Of a stretch of DNA of 40,029 nt, positions 1 to 8,224 are shown in pieces. The position numbers and the translations under genes were made by a program. Numbering within the stretch: position 1 is the first letter of the stretch; every line of letters starts with the position of its first letter. The notes beneath the pieces were generated by a model. That model was given only the letters and a program-made list of their open reading frames with translations. It ran no database searches and was not told the DNA's origin. This stretch comes from Deltaproteobacteria bacterium (lineage in GTDB: Bacteria; Desulfobacterota; Desulfobacteria; Desulfobacterales; G020354645), in the NCBI GenBank assembly GCA_020354645.1, contig CP070652.1, forward strand, positions 5,075,922 through 5,115,950, written 5' to 3'.

Positions 1-43
1 GTGACCTTTTATCCAGTTGGTCAAAGTCCAGGATTAAGTCCAT
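1..43 (-). CDS. 5' end of a gene following the PEP-utilizing protein (partial)
   Basis: Only 14 codons are present (MDLILDFDQLDKRS) before the window ends. The ATG at 41-43 has a strong ribosome binding site, GGAAGGAG (rc of 49-56), five bases upstream. It lies 121 bp downstream of the PEP-utilizing gene on the same strand. In phenylphosphate synthase loci the mobile-domain subunit is partnered by a separate ATP/PEP-binding subunit, so that is the first guess. This is inference from position, because 14 residues carry no diagnostic motif. Confidence 0.45.
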   Translation of the reverse strand, partial: MDLILDFDQLDKRS

Positions 44-69
44 TTTTTCTCCTTCCATATGGCCTTCCT

Positions 70-106
70 CCTAAAACCCCTCCCACTGCGGGAAAGGGGT
101 TTTAGG
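70..106 (-). other. Intercistronic hairpin
   Basis: A perfect 12-bp stem (cctaaaacccct at 70-81, aggggttttagg at 95-106) encloses a 13-nt loop. It sits between the PEP-utilizing gene and the next minus-strand gene. No T-run follows on the minus strand, so it looks more like an RNA-processing or stability element, or a weak attenuator, than an intrinsic terminator. Confidence 0.55.
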
Positions 107-164
107 ATGGACACCTTTTAACAGGTTTGGAAGGGTGTGTTTGCATTGATACTATTCGGGCAGT

Positions 165-2024
165 TTAGCCTGCTCTCTTGACGATTGAGACGACACCGGT
201 ATCGCCGTCTACCCTAATGGTATCACCGGTTTTGATAACCGCTGTTGCAACTCCGGTTCCGGTCACCGAGGGCACACCATATTCCCGGCATACGATCGCC
301 GCATGGCTGGTCAGCCCGCCGATGTCAGTGACAGTGGCTTTGATATTGGTAAACACGGGAGCCCAGGATGGATTGGTCGAAGGGCAGACCAGGATCTCAC
401 CCGGTTGCAGGTCGACAATTTCCTTGAGCAGTTTGAGCACACGGGCAGGACCTTCAACGACACCGGCGGAAGATGCAAACCCTTTAATTTCAGAGACATC
501 CTCGGCCGCCGGGGCCTCAACGCCCTTGAGCCATTCTTTGACCTTATCCGTGGTGATACCCCAGAGCATGATGGTAAACGGTTCTGCCACCTCTTCGGGC
601 GGGACGCCCAGGGCCGGCGTCGGTACCCAGTTTCTGGCTGCCTCAAGAATGTTCTTTCGCTTGGCAGCCTTGGCTTTATAACTTTCGCTCCGCATAGGTA
701 TATCCACACCCAAAGCCCAGCCGGTTGCCAGCTCGGTCAGAAGTTCCGGGATCTCGTAGCGGTTAAACATAAATATGTCGTCCACTTCGGTTAACATCCC
801 GTTGTTGACCAGAAGGCTTCCTAAATCTCTGATTTTATCAAACCAGATGGTGTGGAACCAGTGCTCGACCCAGAAGAGATGATCCTCTGCGTATCTGTAA
901 ATGGTTCTAATTGTATTGTAAGCATCGTCGAAAGCTTTCCGGTCTTCGTCGGTTTTTATGAGTTTGCGGTATTCGCTAACAATTTCGTCTCTTTGCTTGT
1001 CGATTTCTTCCAAAGAGCGTTCAATGGTTTCTCCCTTCTCCAACCGTTCGACATATCCTTTTATATAGCCGTAAGGGATGTCCAGGTTGGTCAACCAGCT
1101 GCCCTCGTAATGAAGCCAGCCGCTGCCGCAAGATACGTAGAACCAGGGATCCTTGGCCTTTTCGAATTCATCCAGCCAATACTTTCCTTCCGATGTTTTT
1201 TGAAGCTCGGTGATTTTCTGGTCTACCGGCATATCGCCTTTTAAGACCCCTGCCACACTGCTTTCTGAGACAGCCAATCTGGCCAGGCGGCAAAGCTCCT
1301 CCTCCGGGCGGAACATCGAAACATAGGCCCCGGCTACCATCTTGCCGATGGCACTTTCACTGATGCCCGGGAAGAGCTTGCGGGTTACATCAGCAAACAT
1401 GAGATAGGCAAGGTAGGTCAGGTTGAGCATTTCAAAGTGGTACTGCCAGCCCTTGAACATCTGGTTGACCAGCTTATCAAAGGCCTCGATCACGTCATAG
1501 GAGACATAGCAGCCCGTGGGTGCGGGAATAACCTCTTCTTCAGGAACAAACTTCGGCAGTTCCGTAGGGATCTTAACCGCCGCCATTTCTTGCCCCAGGA
1601 CCTTGAACTTTGATAGCCATTTGTCCCACAATTCATCATAGTGCTCGAACACATAAAACACCCGCTTTTCAAACAGGGCAGCTTTTTCACCGATGATTTC
1701 CTCCGGCGGCGGCGGGATGGCGCAGATGTACATATAACACCCTACCATTCTTTGAGCGATTCCCTGGGCCGGCGGTATGCAGAAAACTCTGGTGGTGTAC
1801 TGGGACAGCGCAATTTGCCACGCTTCCTGGAAGATCAAGTCCAAAGGCGGCATGGGTTCCGGGGCGTGGATTTTGTCCTGATACCAAAACTGCCCTTTCT
1901 CCCAATCCGCTCTGTCCGAGGAAAACAGATGGTGCGACGGATACATTTCATCCCACCCCTCAAGTTCCGGCGGCACCTGAAACTCGTGAGGATCCGGAAA
2001 TCTTCCTGCATTTTTATCAGCCAT
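165..2024 (-). CDS. PEP-utilizing protein, phenylphosphate synthase alpha-subunit-like
   Basis: About 619 aa. The C-terminal ~100 residues form the PEP-utilizing mobile (phosphohistidine swivelling) domain: GEILVCPSTNPSWAPVF, then GGLTSHAAIVCREYGVPSV with the phospho-accepting histidine, then the IRVDGDTG finish. There is no ATP-grasp (PPDK N-terminal) domain, so it needs a separate ATP-binding partner. Length and the N-terminal pattern (EGWDEMYPSHHLFS) resemble the ~70-kDa subunit of phenylphosphate synthase, which phosphorylates phenol in anaerobic aromatic degradation; the true substrate may differ. The start is taken at the second ATG (2022-2024) because GGAG (rc of 2032-2035) lies 7 nt upstream; the first ATG (2030) is too close to that site. 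Divergent from a LysR gene that probably controls it. Confidence 0.8.
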   Translation of the reverse strand: MADKNAGRFPDPHEFQVPPELEGWDEMYPSHHLFSSDRADWEKGQFWYQDKIHAPEPMPPLDLIFQEAWQIALSQYTTRVFCIPPAQGIAQRMVGCYMYICAIPPPPEEIIGEKAALFEKRVFYVFEHYDELWDKWLSKFKVLGQEMAAVKIPTELPKFVPEEEVIPAPTGCYVSYDVIEAFDKLVNQMFKGWQYHFEMLNLTYLAYLMFADVTRKLFPGISESAIGKMVAGAYVSMFRPEEELCRLARLAVSESSVAGVLKGDMPVDQKITELQKTSEGKYWLDEFEKAKDPWFYVSCGSGWLHYEGSWLTNLDIPYGYIKGYVERLEKGETIERSLEEIDKQRDEIVSEYRKLIKTDEDRKAFDDAYNTIRTIYRYAEDHLFWVEHWFHTIWFDKIRDLGSLLVNNGMLTEVDDIFMFNRYEIPELLTELATGWALGVDIPMRSESYKAKAAKRKNILEAARNWVPTPALGVPPEEVAEPFTIMLWGITTDKVKEWLKGVEAPAAEDVSEIKGFASSAGVVEGPARVLKLLKEIVDLQPGEILVCPSTNPSWAPVFTNIKATVTDIGGLTSHAAIVCREYGVPSVTGTGVATAVIKTGDTIRVDGDTGVVSIVKRAG

Positions 2025-2212
2025 TCTCATTCTCCTTTCTTTTTGGGGTTAAAACATATTTATAAGAATCCTTCAGCAGCACAATGGCCGGTCTTCAGCC
2101 TGCTGACAAAGGAATCGGGGTCGATAATGGCGCATGAGATGAAATTGGGACCAGTGAACCAAGAGGGCGCATCCCTCTGAAATCGCACGGCAATTAAATT
2201 GTCGTAAAAACT

Positions 2213-2241
2213 TTTATGGTTGATTGAAAAAAAAGTGTCAA
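2213..2241 (-). promoter_or_regulatory. Predicted sigma-70 promoter of the PEP-utilizing gene
   Basis: On the minus strand, TTGACA (rc of 2236-2241) is followed after a 17-bp spacer by CATAAA (rc of 2213-2218). The -35 is a perfect consensus and the -10 matches at 4 of 6 positions. It overlaps the inverted repeat at 2220-2245. The predicted transcript would have a leader of about 180 nt. Confidence 0.5.
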
Positions 2242-2267
2242 TCAAATTATATTTATGCTATTCATAA
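2220..2267. promoter_or_regulatory. Candidate LysR operators in the divergent intergenic region
   Basis: Two inverted repeats lie close together. The first is ttgattga (2220-2227), a 10-nt spacer, then tcaatcaa (2238-2245), covering the -35 and spacer of the minus-strand promoter. The second is ttatg-N5-cataa (2253-2267), which fits the T-N11-A LysR box (T2254, A2266). Spacing between their centres is about 27 bp, as expected for a tetrameric regulator with recognition and activation sites. Nothing else was recognised in the gap 2025-2376. Confidence 0.45.
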
Positions 2268-2376
2268 TTTTTATTTATGGATGAGAAGCAGGTATAAACA
2301 AAATTAAGGTAATGGGGATGCGATACCCGCATCAACCCCAGGGCACCAGACAAGGCTACGAAAATATGAGGATTAG

Positions 2377-3324
2377 ATGCTAAATTTCAACCAATTAAGG
2401 ATCTTCTATCACGCGGCTAAAAATCTTAATTTCACCAGAGCTGCCAATGAACTTTTTATTACCCAGCCGGCCGTCACGGCTCAGGTGAAGTCTTTCGAAG
2501 AATATTGCAACTTGAAACTGTTCAAAAAAAAAGGACGCAATATCTTTCTGACGGATGAAGGAAGATCTCTCTTCGAATACGCAAAAACGATCTTTAAGTA
2601 TGAAAAAGAAGTCGAGAATGCCATCGACGAAATGAGGGAGCTCAAACGCGGCATCCTTAGCCTCGGTACAACCAAGGCCTACGCACGCTATTTTATGCCC
2701 ACCATGATCACAACCTTTCACAAAAATTATCCGGATATTAAAATACACTTAAATGAGGGAAGTTCGCTGGAAATGATTTACAGCCTGCTTGATTTTAAAA
2801 TTGAAGTGGCGGTTATCGCCAGGGCGGAGGATAATCCCGCGGTAGAATTTTTACCTTTCAGCCAGGAAGAAATGTCCCTTATTGTGGCGCCCGACCATGC
2901 TTTCACAAGAAAAAAGTCCATTACCTTCAGGTTGTTGACCAAGGAACCATTTATTATGAAAGAGAGAGGCTCGGGAACTCGTAAACTGGTTGAACATTTG
3001 TTTCAGCAAGAGAATTGCCTGCCCAACATTTTGATGGAAACCAGCAACACCGAATTTATCAAACAGTTGGTGCAACGCGGAGAAGGGGTCTCCTTTTTGG
3101 TTAGAGAAGCCGTGGTGGCGGAGCTTGGTGAAAAAAAACTGGCCGAAGTTTCCTTAAAAGGTCCTAAAGTATATTTGGACGTAAATATCGCGTATTTAAA
3201 AGACCAGGTGCTTTCGCCTCCGGCCAAAGCGTTTGTGGAAACCCTGGGAAAATTGAAGTCCGAAGACATGCATCCCATGGGTATCGGATTGATGATGGCC
3301 AAAATTCTATCCCGGCGGAAATAA
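2377..3324 (+). CDS. LysR-family transcriptional regulator
   Basis: 315 aa. N-terminal winged HTH (residues ~1-60: NQLRIFYHAAKNLNFTRAA, then LFITQPAVTAQVKSFE and LFKKKGRNIFLTDEG) is followed by a periplasmic-binding-like effector domain (~90-300). It stands divergent from the PEP-utilizing gene, the usual layout for a LysR regulator and its target, with candidate operators in the shared gap. It is the first gene of a tight plus-strand cluster: the HD gene starts 5 nt after its stop. The effector is unknown; by context it may be an aromatic or related CoA-pathway intermediate. Confidence 0.9.
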   Translation: MLNFNQLRIFYHAAKNLNFTRAANELFITQPAVTAQVKSFEEYCNLKLFKKKGRNIFLTDEGRSLFEYAKTIFKYEKEVENAIDEMRELKRGILSLGTTKAYARYFMPTMITTFHKNYPDIKIHLNEGSSLEMIYSLLDFKIEVAVIARAEDNPAVEFLPFSQEEMSLIVAPDHAFTRKKSITFRLLTKEPFIMKERGSGTRKLVEHLFQQENCLPNILMETSNTEFIKQLVQRGEGVSFLVREAVVAELGEKKLAEVSLKGPKVYLDVNIAYLKDQVLSPPAKAFVETLGKLKSEDMHPMGIGLMMAKILSRRK

Positions 3325-3328
3325 AACC

Positions 3329-3901
3329 GTGAAATCCGTCTTTAAAAAAATCTGGTTCTTGGCAAAACCATATCTTAATACTCGCCAAAACGAAGTTCAC
3401 ACCGAAATCTCAACAGAATTTGCCTTTAAATTGATAACTCCGGAAGACGGAGAAGAAGACATCGTGATCCCTGCCATTATCCTTCACGATGTGGGCTGGC
3501 ACAAAGTTCCGGTGAACCTGCAACTCATGGTCTTCGGTCCAAAGGCAACAAAACCCGAGCTGAACAGGATGCATGAAGTGGAAGGGGTGAAAATCACTAA
3601 AAAAATCCTTGAAAAAATAAATTATGATAAAAATAAAACTGCCCAGATCATTAAGATTATTGAAGGGCATGATTCCAGAAAAAAGGCGATATCGGTAAAC
3701 GACATGATCGTCAAAGATGCGGACAAACTATGGCGCTATTCGAAATCAGGATTTTACATCGACATTGAACGGTTTGATGAAACGTTTGATGAGGGCTTAA
3801 ACAGGCTTCGCAAAAATATTTCAAATTGGTTTTTTACGAATACAGCTGGCGAAATGGCGGCAGAAATGATCAAAAAACGTGAAAAGGAAAAGGTTTCATG
3901 A
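3329..3901 (+). CDS. HD-domain phosphohydrolase
   Basis: 190 aa, GTG start, 4 nt after the LysR stop. Metal-binding HD motifs are visible: H at NEVHTEIS (~24), LHDVGW (~51-56), a later H in the IIEGHDSRK segment, and the closing KDADKLWR aspartate. This is the compact HD fold of metal-dependent nucleotide or phosphate-ester hydrolases; the substrate cannot be read from sequence. Its last four bases (ATGA) overlap the start of the NUDIX gene, so the two are translationally coupled. Pairing with a NUDIX hydrolase hints at a role in nucleotide-derivative clean-up. Confidence 0.8.
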   Translation: MKSVFKKIWFLAKPYLNTRQNEVHTEISTEFAFKLITPEDGEEDIVIPAIILHDVGWHKVPVNLQLMVFGPKATKPELNRMHEVEGVKITKKILEKINYDKNKTAQIIKIIEGHDSRKKAISVNDMIVKDADKLWRYSKSGFYIDIERFDETFDEGLNRLRKNISNWFFTNTAGEMAAEMIKKREKEKVS

Positions 3902-4461
3902 TCCGGAAATGGGAAATTTTAAAACGCGAGTTGGTAAGCGATTTTCAAATATTACAAGTTCAAAAAAAGAAGGTGCGCTCCCCCAGGACAGGAGCCATAA
4001 ATGATGTTCTGGCACTTCAATTTCCACCCTGGGTGCTGGTTGTGGCCCTCACCCCCGATGAAGAGGTCGTGATGATTCGCCAATATCGTCATGGTACGGA
4101 ACAGGTTTGTTTGGAACTGCCCGGTGGTTTGGTGGACCCTGAAGACACTTCCCCGGTCGTGTCAGCCCAGAGGGAGCTTTTGGAGGAAACCGGCTATCAG
4201 GCTTCAAAATTCCACCTGACGGGAGAGTGCTTTCCCCAGCCTGCCATATTAACGAATAAGTGCTACTTTTTTGCGGCCGAGAAGGCCGAACAGGTTCAAA
4301 AACCCATCCTGGATGCGGGGGAAGACATCGATATAATAAAGGTTTCTGTAAAATCGATTCCTGCCTTAATTGAAAAAAAAGAAATCGATCACGGCATGGT
4401 GTTGCTAGCATTCTTTTATTTTTGGCTGATGCAGGGTCAGATTGGCGGCACACGACCCTAG
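3898..4461 (+). CDS. NUDIX hydrolase, ADP-ribose pyrophosphatase-like
   Basis: 187 aa. The Nudix box is present as LPGGLVDPED then SAQRELLEETGYQ; the REL-EETG core that carries the metal-binding glutamates is intact, while the spacing between GGLVDP and REL is slightly longer than the standard box. The preceding VVMIRQYRHGTEQVCLELPGG matches the ADP-ribose pyrophosphatase subgroup. It would cleave a nucleoside diphosphate linked to another group, X being unproven. The start overlaps the HD gene by 4 nt. The downstream gap 4462-4730 shows short TTGACA-type repeats but no gene. Confidence 0.88.
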   Translation: MIRKWEILKRELVSDFQILQVQKKKVRSPRTGAINDVLALQFPPWVLVVALTPDEEVVMIRQYRHGTEQVCLELPGGLVDPEDTSPVVSAQRELLEETGYQASKFHLTGECFPQPAILTNKCYFFAAEKAEQVQKPILDAGEDIDIIKVSVKSIPALIEKKEIDHGMVLLAFFYFWLMQGQIGGTRP

Positions 4462-4569
4462 CGGATTGCGGAGACCATTTGACTCACCCCTGCGGGTTTA
4501 CCCAAGCGTCTGGCTATAAAATTTATTTAATCGAAACGGATCTTTACCCAATTGACATCTATCCCTTGA

Positions 4570-4611
4570 TTGACAATGGACTACTGACAACGGGCCATTG
4601 ACAAATGGAGT
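4570..4611 (+). repeat. Three 14-bp imperfect tandem repeats containing TTGACA
   Basis: Units begin at 4570 (ttgacaatggacta), 4584 (ctgacaacgggcca) and 4598 (ttgacaaatggag). A further ttgaca lies at 4552. The third copy could serve as a -35 for the gene at 4731, with a weak attaga 17 bp downstream. Whether the repeats bind a regulator or are chance is unknown. Confidence 0.35.
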
Positions 4612-4730
4612 TTTAACTCAATTAGAGTACCAGATTAAAATTGTGTACACCTGTGCGACCGCTCTTAAGATCATCTCAGCAATCGGCTGGTATTCAGTTC
4701 TCTGGCCGGATACCCCAACAGGAGAAAATT

Positions 4731-5036
4731 ATGGATCTTATTGTAAAAGTAAAAGAAATTAAAGGCACCTGTTCTGTTTACAAAGTCGGTGATACATTTA
4801 AGTTAAAAGACGGTTATCGGTTTGTTTCGGATTTTCCCCTCTGTATGCATTCATTTGCAGCGCTTCTACCCCATTATAATGCCCTCCGAATTTCTCAAGC
4901 TGATAAATGGGGCCTGGCCGGCAAGGCTGATAATACAAAAGCTTATATTCAGTGTCTTGATGCTTATTCGTATACAGATGGCGGAACAGCTATATTTGAG
5001 ATACAAAAGGTGTCTAAAAAAGATAAACCCACTTAA
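4731..5036 (+). CDS. TIGR04076-like small protein
   Basis: 101 aa from the ATG at 4731, chosen because GGAG (4721-4724) lies 6 nt upstream; a longer reading frame from 4641 lacks a binding site. The pattern KEIKGTCSVYKVGDTFKL, then PLCMHSFAALLPHYNALR, then YIQCLDAYSYTDGGTAIFEI resembles the TIGR04076 family of small proteins of unknown function with conserved cysteines (here Cys near 15, 37 and 80). No signal peptide or membrane segment. It stands alone between unrelated genes, so context gives no function. Confidence 0.65.
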   Translation: MDLIVKVKEIKGTCSVYKVGDTFKLKDGYRFVSDFPLCMHSFAALLPHYNALRISQADKWGLAGKADNTKAYIQCLDAYSYTDGGTAIFEIQKVSKKDKPT

Positions 5037-5358
5037 AAGTGATTTGAATTTTATGTGAAGTAAATAGGAAATATAGAGGTCAAAATAGAAAATAGGTCCA
5101 TAAATAAGTAAATATCTCAATCGACTAAGTCAGGAAGTGGGATTGGGGGGCATATTCCGCTCCATCCCGACCACTGTATATAACAGGTTATGGCAAGCAG
5201 CGATACTGTTTGACTAAACGTTCAACCGGTAAAATGTATCTTTGAGAAATATTGGCAACGGACACAAATTCAGAGCAATTAATGGCTGCCATGCGGAAGA
5301 TAAAAGAGGAGTAACAACATCCGCAGACTTAAAGTTATTTATATATTTATGGATGTCC
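5037..5358. other. AT-rich gene-free gap
   Basis: No convincing coding frame, hairpin terminator or repeat was found in either strand. The sequence is AT-rich with a short G-run near 5145. It separates two convergently oriented genes. Confidence 0.5.
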
Positions 5359-5907
5359 CTATTTTTCTTTCCATACCGCCTTAGATTCAGTCTCTTCATT
5401 TAATCCGATAGATAAAAAATATGATAGATCAGGACGAGGGTTAAAATACCATTTTCTGTCTTTGTCTTGCATCACTTGGTATCTAGCTCTATGAATAGTT
5501 CCATTCCCCATATCTACAAGGATGTCAACAAACATATTACCAGTGAATTCAAACAACCCATATGCCAATGATCCAGGACCATTCATTGAAAAATTTCTGG
5601 CCTTGTAAACTTTAACAATCTTCATTTTGGGAAAATTTGGATCCCTTGCATTTTGCTTTTTCTTTTTAACCATCATTTCTTTGAATTCTTCATATTCTAT
5701 ATTTCTTTCACCATATATTGGGCGAACTAATAAAGACAGCCATAGTTCATGATCAGAATTAACGTAAGCCCTTATTGCATCACAAGCTGTGCCTTCAGGA
5801 GTATTTTGTCCGGTTGGAAATCCATCGTTGGCAATTTTATAATCCGTTTGGGCAAATACTGCTATGGATGATAAAAATAAAACTATGGAAATAAATATTT
5901 TTTTCAT
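5359..5907 (-). CDS. Exported hypothetical protein
   Basis: 182 aa from the ATG at 5905-5907. That start is chosen because AGGAGG (rc of 5917-5922) lies 9 nt upstream and because it gives a classic signal peptide (MKKIFISIVLFLSSIAVFA, likely cut before Q20). A longer frame from 5958 would bury the signal. The mature part is about 160 residues with a Lys-rich stretch (MVKKKKQNARDP). The segment AIRAYVNSDHELWLSLL recalls the first helix of NTF2/SnoaL-like folds, but this is weak. Family not recognised. Codon use is AT-rich like its surroundings and unlike most of the window, which suggests acquisition. Confidence 0.7.
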   Translation of the reverse strand: MKKIFISIVLFLSSIAVFAQTDYKIANDGFPTGQNTPEGTACDAIRAYVNSDHELWLSLLVRPIYGERNIEYEEFKEMMVKKKKQNARDPNFPKMKIVKVYKARNFSMNGPGSLAYGLFEFTGNMFVDILVDMGNGTIHRARYQVMQDKDRKWYFNPRPDLSYFLSIGLNEETESKAVWKEK

Positions 5908-6084
5908 TATTTCTTTCCTCCTAACGTGGAAGTGAGCTGCGGTGCAAAGGGGTAACATGCATGCATGACCTTTAATTTTATGTTAATTATACCAAATCCA
6001 GCTGAAAATTAACAACATCCTTAGCTACACCCTGTTCGGGTCAGTTTTAACATATTCCTAACCTGTCTGATTTTTGTACCAATT

Positions 6085-6291
6085 ATGACGATTATGCATA
6101 CACTATCTAAATACGATACGTATCAAGCGGGCAGAATGGTCTTGTTGAATGACGGGTGGGTAAGTTTTAAATATCTTGTTGATAGCATAGAATTGACTGG
6201 ATTGAAGATTGAGAATATCCAAGCTTTAAGAAAACCTATCCACGATATTAAGAAATACGACTGTAAAATATCTGCTTGTTATTATTTATGA
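6085..6291 (+). CDS. Small hypothetical ORF (doubtful)
   Basis: 68 codons with two central stretches that read like ordinary protein (YDTYQAGRMVLLNDGWVSF and SIELTGLKIENIQALRKPI). No ribosome binding site precedes the ATG and no family is recognised. It may be the 5' remnant of a longer gene. It is the only candidate in the gap between 5908 and 6337. Confidence 0.25.
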   Translation: MTIMHTLSKYDTYQAGRMVLLNDGWVSFKYLVDSIELTGLKIENIQALRKPIHDIKKYDCKISACYYL

Positions 6292-6337
6292 CAGCCGGAT
6301 CGCTTACAATGAATATTATGGGTATGATATATAACTT

Positions 6338-6958
6338 CTATTTAATATATCCGGGAGCCTTGGGATCTGTGTGCGCGGTGCCGTATATCTTCCCTGCCGG
6401 ATAATATTCGGCGTACAATTGCACCTTGCCGGCTGTTTCTTCTCCGGCTTCCTGGGCTATCAGTTCCAATGCCATGTCGATGCCAGCAGATACACCCGCC
6501 GATGTCCATATATTACCGTCTTTTAAGAATCGTTTTTCTACTACATCCACATCTTTTAGCCCTCTTAAATCGTCGAGAATGGTGAAATGCGTGGTTGCTT
6601 TTTTCCCTTTCAGCAGGCCAGCGGCGTGTAAAATTAATGACCCCGTGCAAACAGATAAAACAATATTGCAAGTTTCGGCTTGTCTGGCGACAAAATCGGT
6701 CAGGATTTTATTTTTTACTTCTGCTCGCGTGCCCATTCCGCCAGGTATCAGCAGGTAATCCAACCGGGGAGCATTCTGAAATGTTGCGTGCGGTGTTATG
6801 ATCATCCCGTTAAAACATGTGACTGGCTCATCTTTTTCCGCTATCATCAAGCAATTTTCCGGACCATCGCAATATTTGCTCCACATGGAAACCATTTCCC
6901 AAGGCCCTACCAGATCAAGCTCTTCCAAATCATGAAATAACAAAAAGCCGAAATTCAT
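6338..6958 (-). CDS. DJ-1/PfpI family protein, isonitrile hydratase-like
   Basis: 206 aa, a single class I glutamine amidotransferase-like domain. The nucleophile elbow is VLSVCTGS with Cys104, inside the motif LLIPGGMGT ... VCTGSLILHAAGLL ... TSAGVSAGIDMALEL, typical of the isonitrile hydratase/ThiJ branch. Some relatives carry an extra AraC domain; this one ends after the catalytic domain. A strong ribosome binding site (GGGAGGGG) stands just upstream. It is monocistronic or grouped with the ABM gene on the same strand 149 bp upstream. The physiological substrate is unknown. Confidence 0.85.
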   Translation of the reverse strand: MNFGFLLFHDLEELDLVGPWEMVSMWSKYCDGPENCLMIAEKDEPVTCFNGMIITPHATFQNAPRLDYLLIPGGMGTRAEVKNKILTDFVARQAETCNIVLSVCTGSLILHAAGLLKGKKATTHFTILDDLRGLKDVDVVEKRFLKDGNIWTSAGVSAGIDMALELIAQEAGEETAGKVQLYAEYYPAGKIYGTAHTDPKAPGYIK

Positions 6959-7106
6959 TTCCCCTCCCTTTTAGTAAAAGTAATGTGGTTATCTATGTCA
7001 TTATATCTTATGCTGTGAATTTAAATCGTTTGGGATAATTTTGAAGCCCAAAACCGAAAGTCGCGATTTTACGGAGGTTATTACAGATATGATTTTCTGT
7101 AATTTT

Positions 7107-7430
7107 TTATGCTGGTGCTTGCCCTCTGTTTTTCAGCCCATAATCCCTGACAACATGTGCCACACGCAACCTGTAACCAGAAAACAGCTCGGACCTGCCT
7201 TTTTGTTGTGCCACTTTGTGATTAAGATTGTTTCTCCATTTCGATATCGCCTCTTCAGACTCCCAGAAAGACAAAGAAGCCAGTCTGCTCTCATTAACAA
7301 GACTTTGAAATCTTTCTACTGAAATAAATCCGTCAATTTTACTCAGCTCATTACTGAGCTCAGAAGCGATTTGCAAGTATTCTTCTTTTCTTTCCGGTTT
7401 AACTTCTACTTCAAATATGACGGCATACAT
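7107..7430 (-). CDS. Antibiotic biosynthesis monooxygenase (ABM) domain protein
   Basis: 107 aa. The ferredoxin-like ABM fold shows as MYAVIFEVEVKPERKEEYLQ, then LSKIDGFISVERFQS and LASLSFWESEEAISKWRNN, then HKVAQQKGR. Members oxidise small aromatics or act as dimeric heme or quinone-handling proteins; many are of unknown substrate. AAGGA precedes the ATG by about 6 nt. It sits on the same strand as the DJ-1 gene. It ends 145 bp after the downstream end of the large minus-strand operon. Confidence 0.85.
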   Translation of the reverse strand: MYAVIFEVEVKPERKEEYLQIASELSNELSKIDGFISVERFQSLVNESRLASLSFWESEEAISKWRNNLNHKVAQQKGRSELFSGYRLRVAHVVRDYGLKNRGQAPA

Positions 7431-7575
7431 GTTCTTTCCTTTAATGCCATGGCCGACATTCCGGCAAACAGTTACAGCGAAACCGGCAGCCCGGGTCCGA
7501 CCATTGATTGCGGTTTATGTTTCGATAAGGAAACGTCTATGGATTTAAGATCCTATCCGTAACCGGTTTTAATTG

Positions 7576-8211
7576 CTATTGAATCCAAAATTTTGTTTTA
7601 GATCTGCCTGCGCCGTACGGCGGCGGCCGTTTGAAGCCCTTTTGCTGTGACGGATAACTACACAGATAGGGAGGTCGGGACGGATCCTTAAAAATAAGCA
7701 ATTCATCGATACCCCCGCTGCGGCAGACATCAACCAAGCGAAAGCACCCGGGCTTGGTGTAATCATTCAGGGTAAATATGACCGCCAGGGATGCTTTCTG
7801 ACCTCCGTGAAGATTGTTTTGCTCTTGCAGGACCTTTTGAAAAGCGGATAGGTTGTCAATATCCTCAATAACGGGCTGTTTATATAGAATCTTTATGGAC
7901 CTCTGCAGGCGTTTGATTTCAGGACGCGTTACCGGCCAATAATATTGAAACATCTCACGGAAACTGATTTCCGTCCGGCACAAGATTAGTTCCGGCAACC
8001 CTACTTGAAAATACGATTTATTTTGTGAGCGCTCGGCTGTCTTTCCCTGTTGTTCAAGCAGCGGTGTTGGAAGGGCTTGTGTGAAACGGTATACATGGCT
8101 GCAAACAAGCTCCTCATCAAAGTAGTTTTTGCTTCTATATTCAAAAAGGGACGCCGGAAGCACAAGTGTTAAAAAACGCAGCATTTCACGCCTAGATAGG
8201 CTGCACGCCAC
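7576..8211 (-). CDS. Hypothetical protein with twin-arginine-type N-terminus, GMC partner
   Basis: 211 aa from a GTG at 8209-8211 with GGAG (rc of 8219-8222) 7 nt upstream. The N-terminus MACSLSRREMLRFLTLVLPA carries an S-R-R-x-x-L pattern followed by a short hydrophobic run, as in Tat signals. The rest has no motif I recognise. It starts 13 nt after the GMC oxidoreductase stop, so the two should be co-translated. Known membrane-bound GMC dehydrogenases (gluconate 2-dehydrogenase, FAD-glucose dehydrogenase) have a small Tat-signal subunit that carries the flavoprotein out of the cytoplasm; this gene is in the right place for such a role but sequence similarity to that subunit is not evident. 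Confidence 0.65.
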   Translation of the reverse strand: MACSLSRREMLRFLTLVLPASLFEYRSKNYFDEELVCSHVYRFTQALPTPLLEQQGKTAERSQNKSYFQVGLPELILCRTEISFREMFQYYWPVTRPEIKRLQRSIKILYKQPVIEDIDNLSAFQKVLQEQNNLHGGQKASLAVIFTLNDYTKPGCFRLVDVCRSGGIDELLIFKDPSRPPYLCSYPSQQKGFKRPPPYGAGRSKTKFWIQ

Positions 8212-8224
8212 TTTTCATCTCCGT

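Noticed and set aside
178..794. Plus-strand open frames inside the PEP-utilizing gene
   Set aside because: They lie opposite a well-supported coding frame, have no family pattern or ribosome binding site, and are shadows.
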